A stretch of 64,000 bases of DNA from Candidatus Sulfuricurvum sp. RIFRC-1 (GCF_000310245.1 NC_020505.1:2204001-2268000); one strand, 5' to 3'. Counted from the stretch's first letter, positions 36,076-45,571 are shown. Notes: generated by a model not told the origin, from the letters alone. Numbers and translations: made by a program.

Positions 36076-37764
36076 TTACAGTTCTGTTTTTAACGCAGCA
36101 CCGTTAGAGGCGTTGGAGACGAGGAGACTGTAGCGTTTGAGCCATTTGGAATGGATCTCTTTTTTGATCGGTTTCCAATGGAGACGGCGTTGCTCCAATA
36201 CTTCATAACTGACATTGAGCTGCAAAAGATGGCTATCAACATCGAGTTCGATCTCATCACCGTCTTCGATAAGAGCGATCAAACCGCCCTCAGCCGCTTC
36301 AGGGCTCACATGACCGATAGATGCACCACGGGTTGCCCCAGAGAAGCGTCCGTCAGTGATGAGAGCAACACTCTCCCCTAATCCCATTCCCATGATAAGT
36401 GCCGTAGGGGCGAGCATCTCTTGCATACCCGGACCGCCTTTAGGACCCTCATAGCGGATAACAACAACATCACCCGCTTTAACTTTATGGCCCATAATGC
36501 CGGCAATCGCTTCGTTTTGAGAGTTAAAACAAACGGCAGAACCTTTGAATTGTCGCATATTAGGGGTAATTCCCGCCGTTTTAACCACCGCACCCTCTTC
36601 AGCCAGATTACCGAACAAGATCGAGAGACCACCGACCGGAGAGTAGGCATTTTCATTGGTGTGGATAATATTCGGATCTTTAATCACCGCATCTTTGATC
36701 CGCTCACCCAATGTCTCACCCGTAATCGTCATCGCATCCAGTTCCAATACACCACCACGTCGACTTACCTCTTTCATAACGGCATTTACACCGCCTGCGC
36801 GGTTAATGTCATCCATGTGAACGGTCGATAATGACGGAGATATTTTCGCGATATGCGCCACTTTTTCAGAGATTTCATTGATTTTTGTAATATCGAAATC
36901 AACCTCTGCCTCTTTAGCAATGCTCAGCAAATGGAGAACCGTATTGGAGCTTCCCCCCATTGCCATATCGATAACAAATGCATTGTGAATCGCTTTATCA
37001 TTGAGAATATTGCGCATATTCCATTTCGCGCTGTTTTCGTCTTTGACCATCTCGACGACACGGCGTGCCGCCGCCTTTACCATCTCGATACGTTCCGGTG
37101 TCATCGCAAGCACCGTACCGTTACCCGGCAAGGCAACCCCCATCGCTTCACAAAGAGTATTCATCGAGTTAGCCGTAAACATTCCTGAACAGCTCCCACC
37201 GCTCGGACACGCTTCGCACTCGATTTCATAGAGCTCTTCATCGGACATTTTACCATCGGCATGTTTTCCGACCGCTTCGAACGCCGTCGCCAAATCGATC
37301 GGCGTACCGTCTTTTTTATGCCCTGCGCTCATCGGTCCACCGGAAACGAAAATCGTCGGTACATTAACCCGCAACGCACCCATAAGCATCCCCGGTACGA
37401 TTTTGTCACAGTTAGGGATACAGATCAAACCATCCAGCTTGTGAGCGTTCATCACCGTCTCGATACAATCGGCTATCAACTCACGGCTTGGAAGCGAATA
37501 GAGCATCCCATCATGCCCCATTGCGATACCATCATCGACACCGATGGTGTTAAACTCGAATGGAACCCCGCCCGCTTCACGGATTGCTTCTTTCACAATT
37601 CGGCCGTATTCTTGGAGGAAAAAATGCCCCGGTATGATATCGATATGGGAGTTCGCGACCCCGATAAACGGTTTATCAAAATCTTCGTCTTTCAATCCCG
37701 TTGCTCGGAGCAAACTTCGGTGGGGGGTTTTATCAAATCCGCGTTTAATAGTATCACTACGCAT
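36076..37764 (-). CDS. ilvD: Dihydroxy-acid dehydratase
   Basis: 562 aa, standard length. Iron-sulfur cysteines are in [11 protein letters not shown] and [19 protein letters not shown], and the C-terminal [12 protein letters not shown] motif is intact. It makes 2-keto acids in isoleucine, valine and pantothenate synthesis. Single gene; the gap upstream (37765-37870) separates it from the tRNA cluster. Confidence 0.97.
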   Translation of the reverse strand: MRSDTIKRGFDKTPHRSLLRATGLKDEDFDKPFIGVANSHIDIIPGHFFLQEYGRIVKEAIREAGGVPFEFNTIGVDDGIAMGHDGMLYSLPSRELIADCIETVMNAHKLDGLICIPNCDKIVPGMLMGALRVNVPTIFVSGGPMSAGHKKDGTPIDLATAFEAVGKHADGKMSDEELYEIECEACPSGGSCSGMFTANSMNTLCEAMGVALPGNGTVLAMTPERIEMVKAAARRVVEMVKDENSAKWNMRNILNDKAIHNAFVIDMAMGGSSNTVLHLLSIAKEAEVDFDITKINEISEKVAHIAKISPSLSTVHMDDINRAGGVNAVMKEVSRRGGVLELDAMTITGETLGERIKDAVIKDPNIIHTNENAYSPVGGLSILFGNLAEEGAVVKTAGITPNMRQFKGSAVCFNSQNEAIAGIMGHKVKAGDVVVIRYEGPKGGPGMQEMLAPTALIMGMGLGESVALITDGRFSGATRGASIGHVSPEAAEGGLIALIEDGDEIELDVDSHLLQLNVSYEVLEQRRLHWKPIKKEIHSKWLKRYSLLVSNASNGAALKTEL

Positions 37765-37870
37765 GGGATTCCTTTAGTATTATATTGGTTTAAATTGACG
37801 CGATTATAGCGCAGTGGAACTCTTAAAAAGATATACCTCAAAAAAAATAACAAAAAAAGAGGCTAAACTC

Positions 37871-37899
37871 TTTACACACCATACTTTTTTTGCTATACT
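37871..37899 (+). promoter_or_regulatory. Sigma-70-type promoter of tRNA cluster
   Basis: TTTACA at 37871-37876 and TATACT at 37894-37899, separated by 17 bases, end 19 bases before tRNA-Gly. Close to consensus in both boxes. Confidence 0.75.
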
Positions 37900-37918
37900 T
37901 CCAGTCCACAAAAACAAT

Positions 37919-37993
37919 GCGGGAATAGCTCAGTGGTAGAGCACAACCTTGCCAAGGTTGGGGTCGCGAGTTCGAACCTCGTTTCCCGCTCCA
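37919..37993 (+). tRNA. tRNA-Gly (GCC)
   Basis: Acceptor GCGGGAA pairs with TTCCCGC, anticodon arm CAACC-TTGCCAA-GGTTG gives anticodon GCC, T-arm has GTTCGAAC, and CCA is encoded. 75 bases. Confidence 0.97.
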
Positions 37994-37995
37994 TA

Positions 37996-38046
37996 TGCCT
38001 CAGTTGAAATATCGAGAAACCGATGCTTTAACTGAGGTATTTTTTG
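37996..38046 (+). terminator. Intrinsic terminator after tRNA-Gly
   Basis: TGCCTCAGTT and AACTGAGGTA pair, with a weaker inner stem (TATCG/CGATG), followed by ATTTTTTG. It directly follows tRNA-Gly and lies 9 bases before tRNA-Leu, implying partial termination or read-through, since no separate promoter for the next tRNAs fits in the gap. Confidence 0.75.
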
Positions 38047-38054
38047 TTATCGTT

Positions 38055-38141
38055 GCCCGGATGGCGAAATCGGTAGACGCAAGGGACTTAAAATCCCTCG
38101 GTGGTAACACTGTGCCGGTTCAAGTCCGGCTCCGGGCACCA
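38055..38141 (+). tRNA. tRNA-Leu (TAA)
   Basis: Acceptor GCCCGGA/TCCGGGC, anticodon loop CTTAAAA with TAA, a long variable arm, T-arm GTTCAAGTC, encoded CCA. 87 bases. Confidence 0.97.
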
Positions 38142-38150
38142 CAAATGGAT

Positions 38151-38224
38151 GGTGGTATGGCCAAGCGGTAAGGCGCTGGTTTGCAAAACCTTGACCCCCA
38201 GTTCGAATCTGGGTACCACCTCCA
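38151..38224 (+). tRNA. tRNA-Cys (GCA), weak anticodon stem
   Basis: Acceptor GGTGGTA/TACCACC, T-arm CCCAG-TTCGAAT-CTGGG, encoded CCA; loop TTGCAAA gives anticodon GCA. The anticodon stem CTGGT/ACCTT has only three pairs (G-C, G-C, T-A); the two outer positions are mismatched. Only 9 bases from tRNA-Leu. Confidence 0.9.
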
Positions 38225-38253
38225 AAATGTAAAAAATAGCTTCATTCTTATAC

Positions 38254-38341
38254 GGGTCACTGGCAGAGTGGTCGATTGCACCGGTCTTGAAAACCGGCGA
38301 GGGTTATACCTCCCAAGGTTCAAATCCTTGGTGGCCCGCCA
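38254..38341 (+). tRNA. tRNA-Ser (TGA)
   Basis: Acceptor GGGTCAC/GTGGCCC with one wobble, anticodon arm CCGGT-CTTGAAA-ACCGG giving TGA, long variable arm, encoded CCA. 88 bases. Confidence 0.96.
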
Positions 38342-38488
38342 TCACATTTAAATCTTCTTCCTAACATTTATTCAACCCTCAATTCACAAACATATCCTTA
38401 ACTTTCATATATACCTTCATATTGCATACGGCTCTTAATGCTATAGGTGATACAACATAGATTGAAAATTCAGTGAAGGAGAGTTTTC

Positions 38489-39349
38489 ATGAAACGGATC
38501 ATCAGTATCTATACCGAACACAAAAACAGTGTTCAATTTTATCTTCGTACCGCAATAGCAAATTTCCATCCTCCCACAAATGACGCTAAAGATATGCGGC
38601 GATTTTTCGAAAGTGAACGATCATCTGAAGTTATCTATTCCGTCGATAATACCTTTACCCAATCCTCACCCGATTTTGGCCGAAACTACATTGATGAGGA
38701 TCGCAACGGTGCCGATAAATCTTTTTATTTCAAATGGGTCAGTTTTGTAGAAGAACCGATTCATATCAGCAATCCTTATCTTCATCACATTACGGGATTG
38801 CCGACATTGACCGCCGTAAAACAAGAAAATGACCGTTATATTGTTGCTGATTTTGATATGCTCAAACTGCTTGAAGAGCTTCGTTTGATTGAACACAACA
38901 GTGCTTTTGAAAAAATCAACCGCTTTGTCATGGGATGCGGAGGATTACTATTGGGTCTTGTCTCAGTTTTTTTAATCTTTTACGGAGCCTATATCTTCTT
39001 AAATATGCTGACCTCTTCCATGTCGAAAGAGCTTGTTATGCATGAGATATTCACATCGATCATTTCAATTACGATCGGACTTGCGATCTACGACTTGGCC
39101 AAAACACTGATTGAAAACGAGGTTCTCTTTAAAACCTTCAATTACGGCAACGACCTCCAGAACAAAACACTCAGTAAATTTTTGACCTCCATCATTATTG
39201 CTCTCTCGATCGAATCTCTTATGGCCGTATTTAAAATTGTGTTGGATGATTACAGTCAACTCATTAACGCTTTTTATCTCATAATTGGGGTAACGTTGCT
39301 CATCGTGGGAACCGGAATATACAATCAACTCTCCCGACAAAAAAAATAA
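38489..39349 (+). CDS. Membrane protein with PDC-like sensor half-domain
   Basis: 286 aa, not assigned to a named family. The N-terminal 140 residues are soluble; EVIYSVDNTFTQSSPDF and ADKSFYFKWVSF resemble one half of a PDC/dCache-type sensor. Four membrane helices follow (about residues 155-180, 190-210, 235-255, 262-282). GAAGGAGAG lies just before the ATG. No output domain is present. Isolated between the tRNAs and fliG. A sensor or transport accessory role is possible but unproven. Confidence 0.6.
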   Translation: MKRIISIYTEHKNSVQFYLRTAIANFHPPTNDAKDMRRFFESERSSEVIYSVDNTFTQSSPDFGRNYIDEDRNGADKSFYFKWVSFVEEPIHISNPYLHHITGLPTLTAVKQENDRYIVADFDMLKLLEELRLIEHNSAFEKINRFVMGCGGLLLGLVSVFLIFYGAYIFLNMLTSSMSKELVMHEIFTSIISITIGLAIYDLAKTLIENEVLFKTFNYGNDLQNKTLSKFLTSIIIALSIESLMAVFKIVLDDYSQLINAFYLIIGVTLLIVGTGIYNQLSRQKK

Positions 39350-39429
39350 AAACATTTTTTTTCCCGTTTACCCACAGCAATGAGTTATAATATCAGCTAT
39401 TACAGATTGAATCAAACTAAAGCGATATT

Positions 39430-40455
39430 ATGAACTTATCTCCGACACAGCAGGCGTATTTTGATGAAATGAGCATGACCCAAAAGATTGCCATCCTTTT
39501 AGTTCAATTGGGTGAAGATGTTACCTCTGCCCTTTTCTCAAAAATGAGCATCCAAGCCATTACTGAAATTTCCAAACATATCGCTAATAACAATAGTATT
39601 GAAAAGAATATCGGTGCGGCAGTTTTAGAAGAGTTTTACGCGATTGTCCAGTCCAATCAATACCTAAACACGGGCGGTCTTGAATACGCCCGGGAGATTT
39701 TATACAAAGCGCTGGGGCCGGATGAAGCGAAAAAAGTATTGGAACGTCTCAGTAAAACGATGCAGAGCAGCCAAAACTTTGCCTTTTTGGCCAAAATCAA
39801 GCCTCAGCAACTGGCCGATTTTATTATGACGGAACATCCGCAGACGGTTGCATTGATCTTAGCCCATATGGACCCTTCCGCTGCGGCTGAAACACTCTAT
39901 ATCTTCCCCGATGAACTGCGCGCTGAAGTGGCAATGCGTATGGCAAAACTGGGAGATATTACCCCTGCGATTATCAAACGGGTCAGTACGGTTTTAGAAT
40001 CCAAACTCGAATCATTGGCAAGCTACAAAGTCGAGGTGGGCGGACCGCGTTCTGTTGCCGACGTATTCAACCGTTTGGGTACGAAAGTCTCCAAAGCGAC
40101 CTTGTCACAAATCGAGCAGTTGGATCAAGAACTGGCTTCATCGATCAAAGAGATGATGTTTACCTTCGAAGATATTGTCGATCTCGACGGTGCCGGTATT
40201 CGCGAAATTCTCAAATCAGCCGATAAAAATGATCTGATGCTGGCTCTGAAAAATGCGGCCGAAGAGCTCAAAGAGAAATTCTTTGCCAATATGTCCCAAC
40301 GTGCCAAAGACGCTTTTATCGAAGAACTCCAATTTTTAGGTGCAGTTAAAATGAAAGAGGTTGAAGCCGCGCAACGCCGAATTGTCGATGTGGTACAAGC
40401 CTTGGCGGAGCAAGGTGTCTTGCAGCTCGGTGAATCTGAAGAGATGCTCGAATAG
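39430..40455 (+). CDS. fliG: Flagellar motor switch protein FliG
   Basis: 341 aa. N domain (MTQKIAILLVQLGEDVTSALF), middle domain with ADFIMTEHPQTVALILAHMDP and the EHPQ motif, then the C-terminal torque helix region (SIKEMMFTFEDIVDLDGAGIREIL) with alternating charges that contact MotA. It forms the C-ring rotor surface. It stands apart from other flagellar genes here; a TATAAT box at 39386-39391 lacks a well spaced -35. Its stop abuts the AEC gene stop with no gap. Confidence 0.97.
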   Translation: MNLSPTQQAYFDEMSMTQKIAILLVQLGEDVTSALFSKMSIQAITEISKHIANNNSIEKNIGAAVLEEFYAIVQSNQYLNTGGLEYAREILYKALGPDEAKKVLERLSKTMQSSQNFAFLAKIKPQQLADFIMTEHPQTVALILAHMDPSAAAETLYIFPDELRAEVAMRMAKLGDITPAIIKRVSTVLESKLESLASYKVEVGGPRSVADVFNRLGTKVSKATLSQIEQLDQELASSIKEMMFTFEDIVDLDGAGIREILKSADKNDLMLALKNAAEELKEKFFANMSQRAKDAFIEELQFLGAVKMKEVEAAQRRIVDVVQALAEQGVLQLGESEEMLE

Positions 40456-41340
40456 CTATAGCCGCTCCAAAAGATAAGCGATTATCGGCAAAGTGACCAA
40501 AGCAATGATAATCCCGTAACCGACCAACGCCGCACTAAGTGCCGGAGCAAATCCTGCCGCAATTGCCAATGCACCTGCGGTAATCATAGATGGCATCCCC
40601 GATTCAAGCACCGCCGTTTTCAGTGCGAGAGGCTCAGTTCCCATCGCAAACAAAATTCCAAATGCAATCAACGGCATTACCATCAATTTGACCATAAGAG
40701 CTTTTGTAAAGAGAGGATAATCAATCCCCCCTCGAATCCGGAGCGAATACCCTACCGATACCAAGGCTACCGGTACAAGCGTAGCAGAGAGTATCTGTAA
40801 GTAAGGGATCATGCGTGAGGGCATTTCGCCCCATATCATCGCTACCAGCAGCATCAAAAAAGGGGGAAACAAAAAAAGTTTTTTGAGAATCAGCCGTTTA
40901 TGGATGTGTCCCGTTTCATACCGGGCCAAAACAGCGCTGCCATAGAGGGAGAGGATCAAGAACGTCCCGAACTGATCGTACATTAGGACATAAGGGATTG
41001 CCGCATCTCCTAAAAGTGTTTGAACAATCGGTATCCCGACAAATGATGTATTTCCCAACGGAAGGACAAGCAACAAAGCGGCACGAACTTCAGGGGGATG
41101 ATTTTTTGTCATTACCATAACGATAGCTACGGTAATCGGCAACAATAACCATGGAATAAGCACGACACCCAATGCTGACATATCCATATGGATCTTAGGA
41201 ACTTGCAGCAATATTGTTGCAGGAAGAGAGACATAAATAACAAAAAAATTGAGACTTTTGGCCAAATCGACCGGGGCATCCGTTCGCTGGAGAAGAACAC
41301 CCAAAAGCAATAAGCCGATAATAAATGCAAACGGTTCCAT
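40456..41340 (-). CDS. AEC family transporter
   Basis: 294 aa, ten predicted membrane helices. Family marks are LPLGNTSFVGIPI near residue 95 with the conserved Asn and GYSLRIRGG between helices. AEC (auxin efflux carrier) proteins in bacteria move organic acids such as malate; substrate not predictable here. Convergent with fliG, stops touching. Confidence 0.85.
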   Translation of the reverse strand: MEPFAFIIGLLLLGVLLQRTDAPVDLAKSLNFFVIYVSLPATILLQVPKIHMDMSALGVVLIPWLLLPITVAIVMVMTKNHPPEVRAALLLVLPLGNTSFVGIPIVQTLLGDAAIPYVLMYDQFGTFLILSLYGSAVLARYETGHIHKRLILKKLFLFPPFLMLLVAMIWGEMPSRMIPYLQILSATLVPVALVSVGYSLRIRGGIDYPLFTKALMVKLMVMPLIAFGILFAMGTEPLALKTAVLESGMPSMITAGALAIAAGFAPALSAALVGYGIIIALVTLPIIAYLLERL

Positions 41341-41444
41341 CTTCTGCCTTAATTGTACTAAGCGAATACTATTGCGAACCCCCTTTTAATTCTCTAAAAT
41401 GCGGTTATAATGATAATTATGGAATCAAAAAATGGAGGTGTATC

Positions 41445-41678
41445 ATGGAAACCAAGTTTATTAATGAGCCTTTCAAAGCATCACTCGATGCCAATACCGA
41501 GTATTTGTATTGTACTTGCGGTCTTTCAAAAACATTCCCGTTTTGTGATGGGAGCCATAGTGGAACCGACAAAACACCCATCAAATTTTCCGTCGAAGTA
41601 GAAACCGACAAATGGCTTTGCCGATGTGGGCGTTCAGGGCGTAAACCCTACTGTGACGGATCACACCAGCAGGGTTAA
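41445..41678 (+). CDS. CDGSH iron-sulfur domain protein
   Basis: 77 aa with two CDGSH units: CTCGLSKTFPFCDGSH and CRCGRSGRKPYCDGSH. Each C-X-C-X2-S-X3-P-X-C-D-G-S-H set binds a 2Fe-2S cluster with three Cys and one His. A GGAGGTG site 5 bases upstream fixes this ATG; the frame is open earlier (41325) but antisense to the AEC gene. The stop overlaps the next start by one base (TAATG). Role probably in redox or Fe-S handling. Confidence 0.92.
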   Translation: METKFINEPFKASLDANTEYLYCTCGLSKTFPFCDGSHSGTDKTPIKFSVEVETDKWLCRCGRSGRKPYCDGSHQQG

Positions 41679-42589
41679 TGCAACACTATACGTCACCGAA
41701 AATTTCTTTAACAACGATTCTAAAATGGCAATTATCCAAATTACTGCATCGTCGTGAGAAAATTGCGACCAACCGGAGCATCATAACGCAAGAAGATTTA
41801 CCAAGCGGTGAGTATGCCCTCTGGCTGGGACACGCATCTTTGTGGCTCAAGATGGGAGAGACAACGGTAGCAATCGATCCGGTACTCGGAAATCTCCCGC
41901 TGTATCGCCGATACAGTGTACTCCCCCTCCCCAAAAAGCAATTACGTGCCGATGTCATCCTCATTACCCATGCCCACTATGACCATTACGACAAAGCATC
42001 CGTTTTATTTTTATTGCAACAAAATCCAAAAACGATTATCGTTGCACCGAATGGATTTTGGCGATATTTAAAAGGGAAAATTACACGTGAACGATGCTTT
42101 GAACTGGAGTGGTGGGAATCGGTCATGGTAGGAGGATTATTTATCACTCTTGTCCCCTCAAAGCATTGGAGCAATCGTATCCATTTTGACATGAACAAAG
42201 CGTTGTGGGGTGGATATGTGATCCAAAACAGCGATCATACGCTCTACCATAGCGGTGACAGTGCGATGGGGGAGCATTTTAAAGAGATTAGAGAGAGATT
42301 TGATATCGATGAAGCATTTTTACCGATCGGTGCCTACCGACCCGAGCCGATTATGCGACATTTCCATATTTCACCGCCTGAAGCGCTCCAAGCGGCACGA
42401 GATTTAGGGGCAAAAACCCTGATACCGATCCATTACGGAACCTTTAAACTCTCAGACGATACTTTGGATGAGCCGATCGAGTGGTTCGAGCAACTAACCC
42501 TGTCCGCGCCCTATCCGTTTCATTCGCGCACATTGCGTATCGGAGAGATTTATCGTTTCAGCGAAATATCAACATTCAAATCAACCTGA
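41678..42589 (+). CDS. Metallo-beta-lactamase-fold hydrolase, NAPE-PLD/UlaG type
   Basis: 303 aa. THAHYDHYD gives the di-metal HxHxDH motif (residue near 100), SGDSAMG supplies the bridging Asp and PIHYGTF the last His. LWLGHASLWLKMGETTVAIDP at the start is typical of the NAPE-PLD-like branch, which cleaves phosphodiester or lactone-type bonds. It is coupled to the CDGSH gene. Substrate unknown. Convergent with the YceI gene, overlapping by 40 bases. Confidence 0.85.
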   Translation: MQHYTSPKISLTTILKWQLSKLLHRREKIATNRSIITQEDLPSGEYALWLGHASLWLKMGETTVAIDPVLGNLPLYRRYSVLPLPKKQLRADVILITHAHYDHYDKASVLFLLQQNPKTIIVAPNGFWRYLKGKITRERCFELEWWESVMVGGLFITLVPSKHWSNRIHFDMNKALWGGYVIQNSDHTLYHSGDSAMGEHFKEIRERFDIDEAFLPIGAYRPEPIMRHFHISPPEALQAARDLGAKTLIPIHYGTFKLSDDTLDEPIEWFEQLTLSAPYPFHSRTLRIGEIYRFSEISTFKST

Positions 42590-43080
42590 TCACGTACGGT
42601 TAAAAAAACCATTTTCGGGGGTTTGATCCCAAAATCTGACATTTTCATCATACCCGAAGCCTTAATACGGACTTTACTGCCGTCTTGTGTAACAGCCCCC
42701 TCAAAGCTCATAGGTTTCGTTACACCATGGAGGTTCATTGAACCTTTAAGGAGTACGTTGTCTCCCCCTTTTACCACGACCTCTTTGATATCAAATACCG
42801 CCATATGAAATCGATCACATTCCATCGTTTCACGCATATGTTCATCACGCTTTTTGTTATCACTGATCAAATCGAGCATCGATGCTTCTACTGAACCTTT
42901 CAATGTCGAAGGATCTTTATCCATACTGAGATCTGAAACAATTTTTTTCGTCACAGGGTCAATGCTTGAATCCCCAAAAACTTCCGTATGTGCTTTAATG
43001 CTTCCGGATTCAAAGCTCAAATTCCCCGCAAATGTGGACGTTGCCACTAAAACCACTACTAAACTCACTATTTTTTTCAT
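42550..43080 (-). CDS. YceI family periplasmic lipid-binding protein
   Basis: 176 aa with a signal peptide (KKIVSLVVVLVATSTFAG) and the YceI lipocalin-like barrel (NLSFESGSIKAHTEVFGDSSIDP, ASMLDLISDNKKRDEHMRE, GSMNLHGVTKPMSFEG). YceI proteins bind isoprenoid chains such as quinones. It is last of the six-gene operon starting at 47712; its start overlaps the previous stop by 4 bases (ATGA). A link to quinone or redox chemistry would fit the oxidase-like member. Confidence 0.88.
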   Translation of the reverse strand: MKKIVSLVVVLVATSTFAGNLSFESGSIKAHTEVFGDSSIDPVTKKIVSDLSMDKDPSTLKGSVEASMLDLISDNKKRDEHMRETMECDRFHMAVFDIKEVVVKGGDNVLLKGSMNLHGVTKPMSFEGAVTQDGSKVRIKASGMMKMSDFGIKPPKMVFLTVRDQVDLNVDISLKR

Positions 43081-44030
43081 GTAACTCTCCTAAAATAAAA
43101 TGGAAAAAGAAGGGAAAATACCCCGAGTACCGTCACAGCAATCCAAAGCTGATGTTCTAACGCAATAGCGTTAGCAGCCGATGTTGCAATCCATCCAACT
43201 CCGATCATCGCCAAAGCGGTCACTCTGATATTGCGCAGTTGAATCAATTTATGAAATACAAGGACATTATAGTACGAAATTGCAATCGGATAGACAATCG
43301 CGAGTCCGATAGGTTTTTCTAGCCAATACAAAATATAACTCACAATGAACAGTCCCAAAACAACAGGAATCTGTTTTAAGAGTTCATCCCCAAAATGGTA
43401 TGCGGCATAAACTCCCACTAAATGAGAAGCTATAATCAGCAATGTATATTCGCTCCAAATGTCCATAGCTTCCGATCGGCTCAGTGTTTCAAAGAGGGCT
43501 GAATCGGCAAAGATCCAGAGCATCATCACGATTACAAGCCGCCACGGAAATTTTTTGTACTCAATCTGTAGCAGACGATTGAGATGAAAAAACCGTAAGG
43601 CCACAATAGAAATAAGGGGCAAAACAAGAGCGATAACTCCTCTATCTTCAAAAGGATAGGTATACATAGCTGTCCCTATGGCATACGAAATAGCAAGCCC
43701 GAACGAGAGCTGAAGCTTCCCTTGCGAACCAAAGATATAAAGGAGAAGTGGTGTCGTATATCCGACAACAAAACCGAGTGCCAACAACATCCCAAGCGAG
43801 TAATTGGGGTAAAACCACGAAATCATAATCTGAACCCCAAACAAAAAGTAAAGTTCAGTTTTTAGATCTTTGTGTCGCCAAAGCGCATTAAAAAGTGCCC
43901 CCATTACTCCGCCGATAGGGAGGGTAAAAAGGTCATGGATATGGGAATCAAACGCACCCACTACCCCTGTTTGTGCGATAAGGAGATAATACAGAAGCTG
44001 TGAACTGAGTACAATAACGAGAAGGTTCAC
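43077..44030 (-). CDS. Polytopic membrane protein, fifth gene of the oxidase-like/ABC operon
   Basis: 317 aa, not recognised; about ten membrane helices with very short loops (LFTLPIGGVMGALFNALW, LGMLLALGFVVGYTTPLLLYIFG, broken here). I choose the GTG at 44030, whose GTGA overlaps the upstream stop with GAGG 8 bases before it, over the TTG at 44054. It contains scattered His (FDSHIHDLF near the first loop) that could bind metal or heme. The overall helix pattern is reminiscent of transporters, without a family signature. Confidence 0.65.
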   Translation of the reverse strand: MNLLVIVLSSQLLYYLLIAQTGVVGAFDSHIHDLFTLPIGGVMGALFNALWRHKDLKTELYFLFGVQIMISWFYPNYSLGMLLALGFVVGYTTPLLLYIFGSQGKLQLSFGLAISYAIGTAMYTYPFEDRGVIALVLPLISIVALRFFHLNRLLQIEYKKFPWRLVIVMMLWIFADSALFETLSRSEAMDIWSEYTLLIIASHLVGVYAAYHFGDELLKQIPVVLGLFIVSYILYWLEKPIGLAIVYPIAISYYNVLVFHKLIQLRNIRVTALAMIGVGWIATSAANAIALEHQLWIAVTVLGVFSLLFPFYFRRVT

Positions 44031-45571
44031 TGTTTGCCTCGTAAAAACAACCAATACACCAAAGCAAATGAGGTGTCATAGAGTGCCACCAAGAGGGCAA
44101 TTCCATCCAGCGCACCCGCCATATAGAGTGCGGCAAATACGGAAGCGCACAAAACCCTCACGCTCGCACTAAGCTCCGCAAAACGGTGCGGATCACTGTG
44201 GATTCCATACCAGTGCATCAATCCTGTCCCGATCATAAAAGCAAAAACAATGTACTCATACGTCCCGTTAAACTGAAATCCAAGTAACGGAAATAGTGCC
44301 GCACCGCCGAGGATAAGAATCACCCCTCCTCCTGCATCACTCAAAAAACCGCTCAAATGATAGAATTTGAGGGGCGAATCGAGTCGAAATCGAATCCGCT
44401 CATAGGTAATCCAAAGGACCATGACAACGAGTAAGGCACCAATCAGGGCACGTATTCCCAAAAACGGCTCAATCGCTCCGATAAATCCTCCTGCTTCAAT
44501 GATTCCGGCGACACTAAGGGTTAGCGCCATCAGTGCCATCAATACCGTCCAAAGTACGGCGTAGACTCGACGAAAGAGATTAGGCAAAAGATGGTGCATG
44601 ATCGCAAGTGCCATAAACGCCACCCCAAGTCCCATCGCGATATGGGCATGTCCGACCACCAAATCGTTACGATGGATCAAAGCGCGGATTTCGGGAATAA
44701 AGAGGAAATTTCCCTGCAAATCAACAAAGACGAATGCTGCAATCGAGAGGATCAGATACGGATTCGTTTTAAAATTCACCCCCGCATCACGGAGCCAAAC
44801 CCATAACAGCGGAAGATATAGGAGCGTCAAATACTGAAAAAACCACTCTTCGTTGTAACTGAGATTATGAAAGAAGTTACGGATAATGAGAGAGAGTGCA
44901 TAACCGACCAACGGCACAATCCATAACCCATGCCAGCGAGGTTTGAATTCCTGTGTGGCAACAAGCTTGATGAGCAGATAATAGAGGGGAATAAGGGTAA
45001 AACTCATCCCCAGTGTATTATCACCGTGGGGTCCGACAAGGGTCTGTTCTACTTGACCGTATTGCGGGTTCATCAACACCACCAATGCAATCGGTGCAAC
45101 AATCACAGCGAGAAGCGATACATTGACCCACAAAGGACGTTTTTCATAGCGGCGCAAGGCATCTACGAGGGCAAGGAGATAAAACACTCCGCTAAAAGCA
45201 AGGAGGAAGTTCAGCTGATAAGGGAAATCGTAAAACGGCAATCCCCGAATATTTCCAAACAGCAGTGCCATAGACATGAAGAGTAAAAAGAGGTTCCAAA
45301 CAACGAAATAACGGCGCAAATGGCCTATCGCATTTTCGGACAAAACTCCCTCTTTTTGAAACAGCGCAAACGGCAGCAGTGAGAGCATCAACGGGAAAAA
45401 TCCGTACAACATCTGCGAAATATGTAACGACCGTGCCCTCTCAGGAGAAAGGAGCGTCATCGACCCGTCCAGCCCCAACATCTCGACCGCATAAACGAGC
45501 CCTGCGAAGAGTCCGAAAATCAGCCAAACAAGCGCGAGAGGGAGTTCATTGTTTATGAATTTGCTTAACAA
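44027..45571 (-). CDS. Divergent heme-copper oxidase subunit I (CcoN)-like membrane protein
   Basis: 514 aa, about 13 helices. Alignment by eye to the window's own CcoN: RSLHISQMLYGF matches CcoN RPLHTDSVIFGF; VGPHGDNTLGMSFT matches YGHNAVAFGFT; FFHNLSYNEEW stands where CcoN has GGHHLIYSTVPDW; VVGHAHIAMGLGVAFMALAI matches IVGHVHDGTLGW. So His near residues 50, 182, 235, 308 and 310 are kept, but one CuB-type His is replaced by Asn. I use the TTG at 45571 with GGAGG six bases upstream. No subunit II or cytochrome c is linked. Could be a sensor, a NO-reductase relative or a heme/copper handling protein. Confidence 0.65.
   Translation of the reverse strand: MLSKFINNELPLALVWLIFGLFAGLVYAVEMLGLDGSMTLLSPERARSLHISQMLYGFFPLMLSLLPFALFQKEGVLSENAIGHLRRYFVVWNLFLLFMSMALLFGNIRGLPFYDFPYQLNFLLAFSGVFYLLALVDALRRYEKRPLWVNVSLLAVIVAPIALVVLMNPQYGQVEQTLVGPHGDNTLGMSFTLIPLYYLLIKLVATQEFKPRWHGLWIVPLVGYALSLIIRNFFHNLSYNEEWFFQYLTLLYLPLLWVWLRDAGVNFKTNPYLILSIAAFVFVDLQGNFLFIPEIRALIHRNDLVVGHAHIAMGLGVAFMALAIMHHLLPNLFRRVYAVLWTVLMALMALTLSVAGIIEAGGFIGAIEPFLGIRALIGALLVVMVLWITYERIRFRLDSPLKFYHLSGFLSDAGGGVILILGGAALFPLLGFQFNGTYEYIVFAFMIGTGLMHWYGIHSDPHRFAELSASVRVLCASVFAALYMAGALDGIALLVALYDTSFALVYWLFLRGKQ

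Noticed and set aside
41325-41444. Longer start for the CDGSH gene
   Set aside because: Overlaps the AEC transporter 5' end on the other strand, while a GGAGGTG site marks the ATG at 41445.
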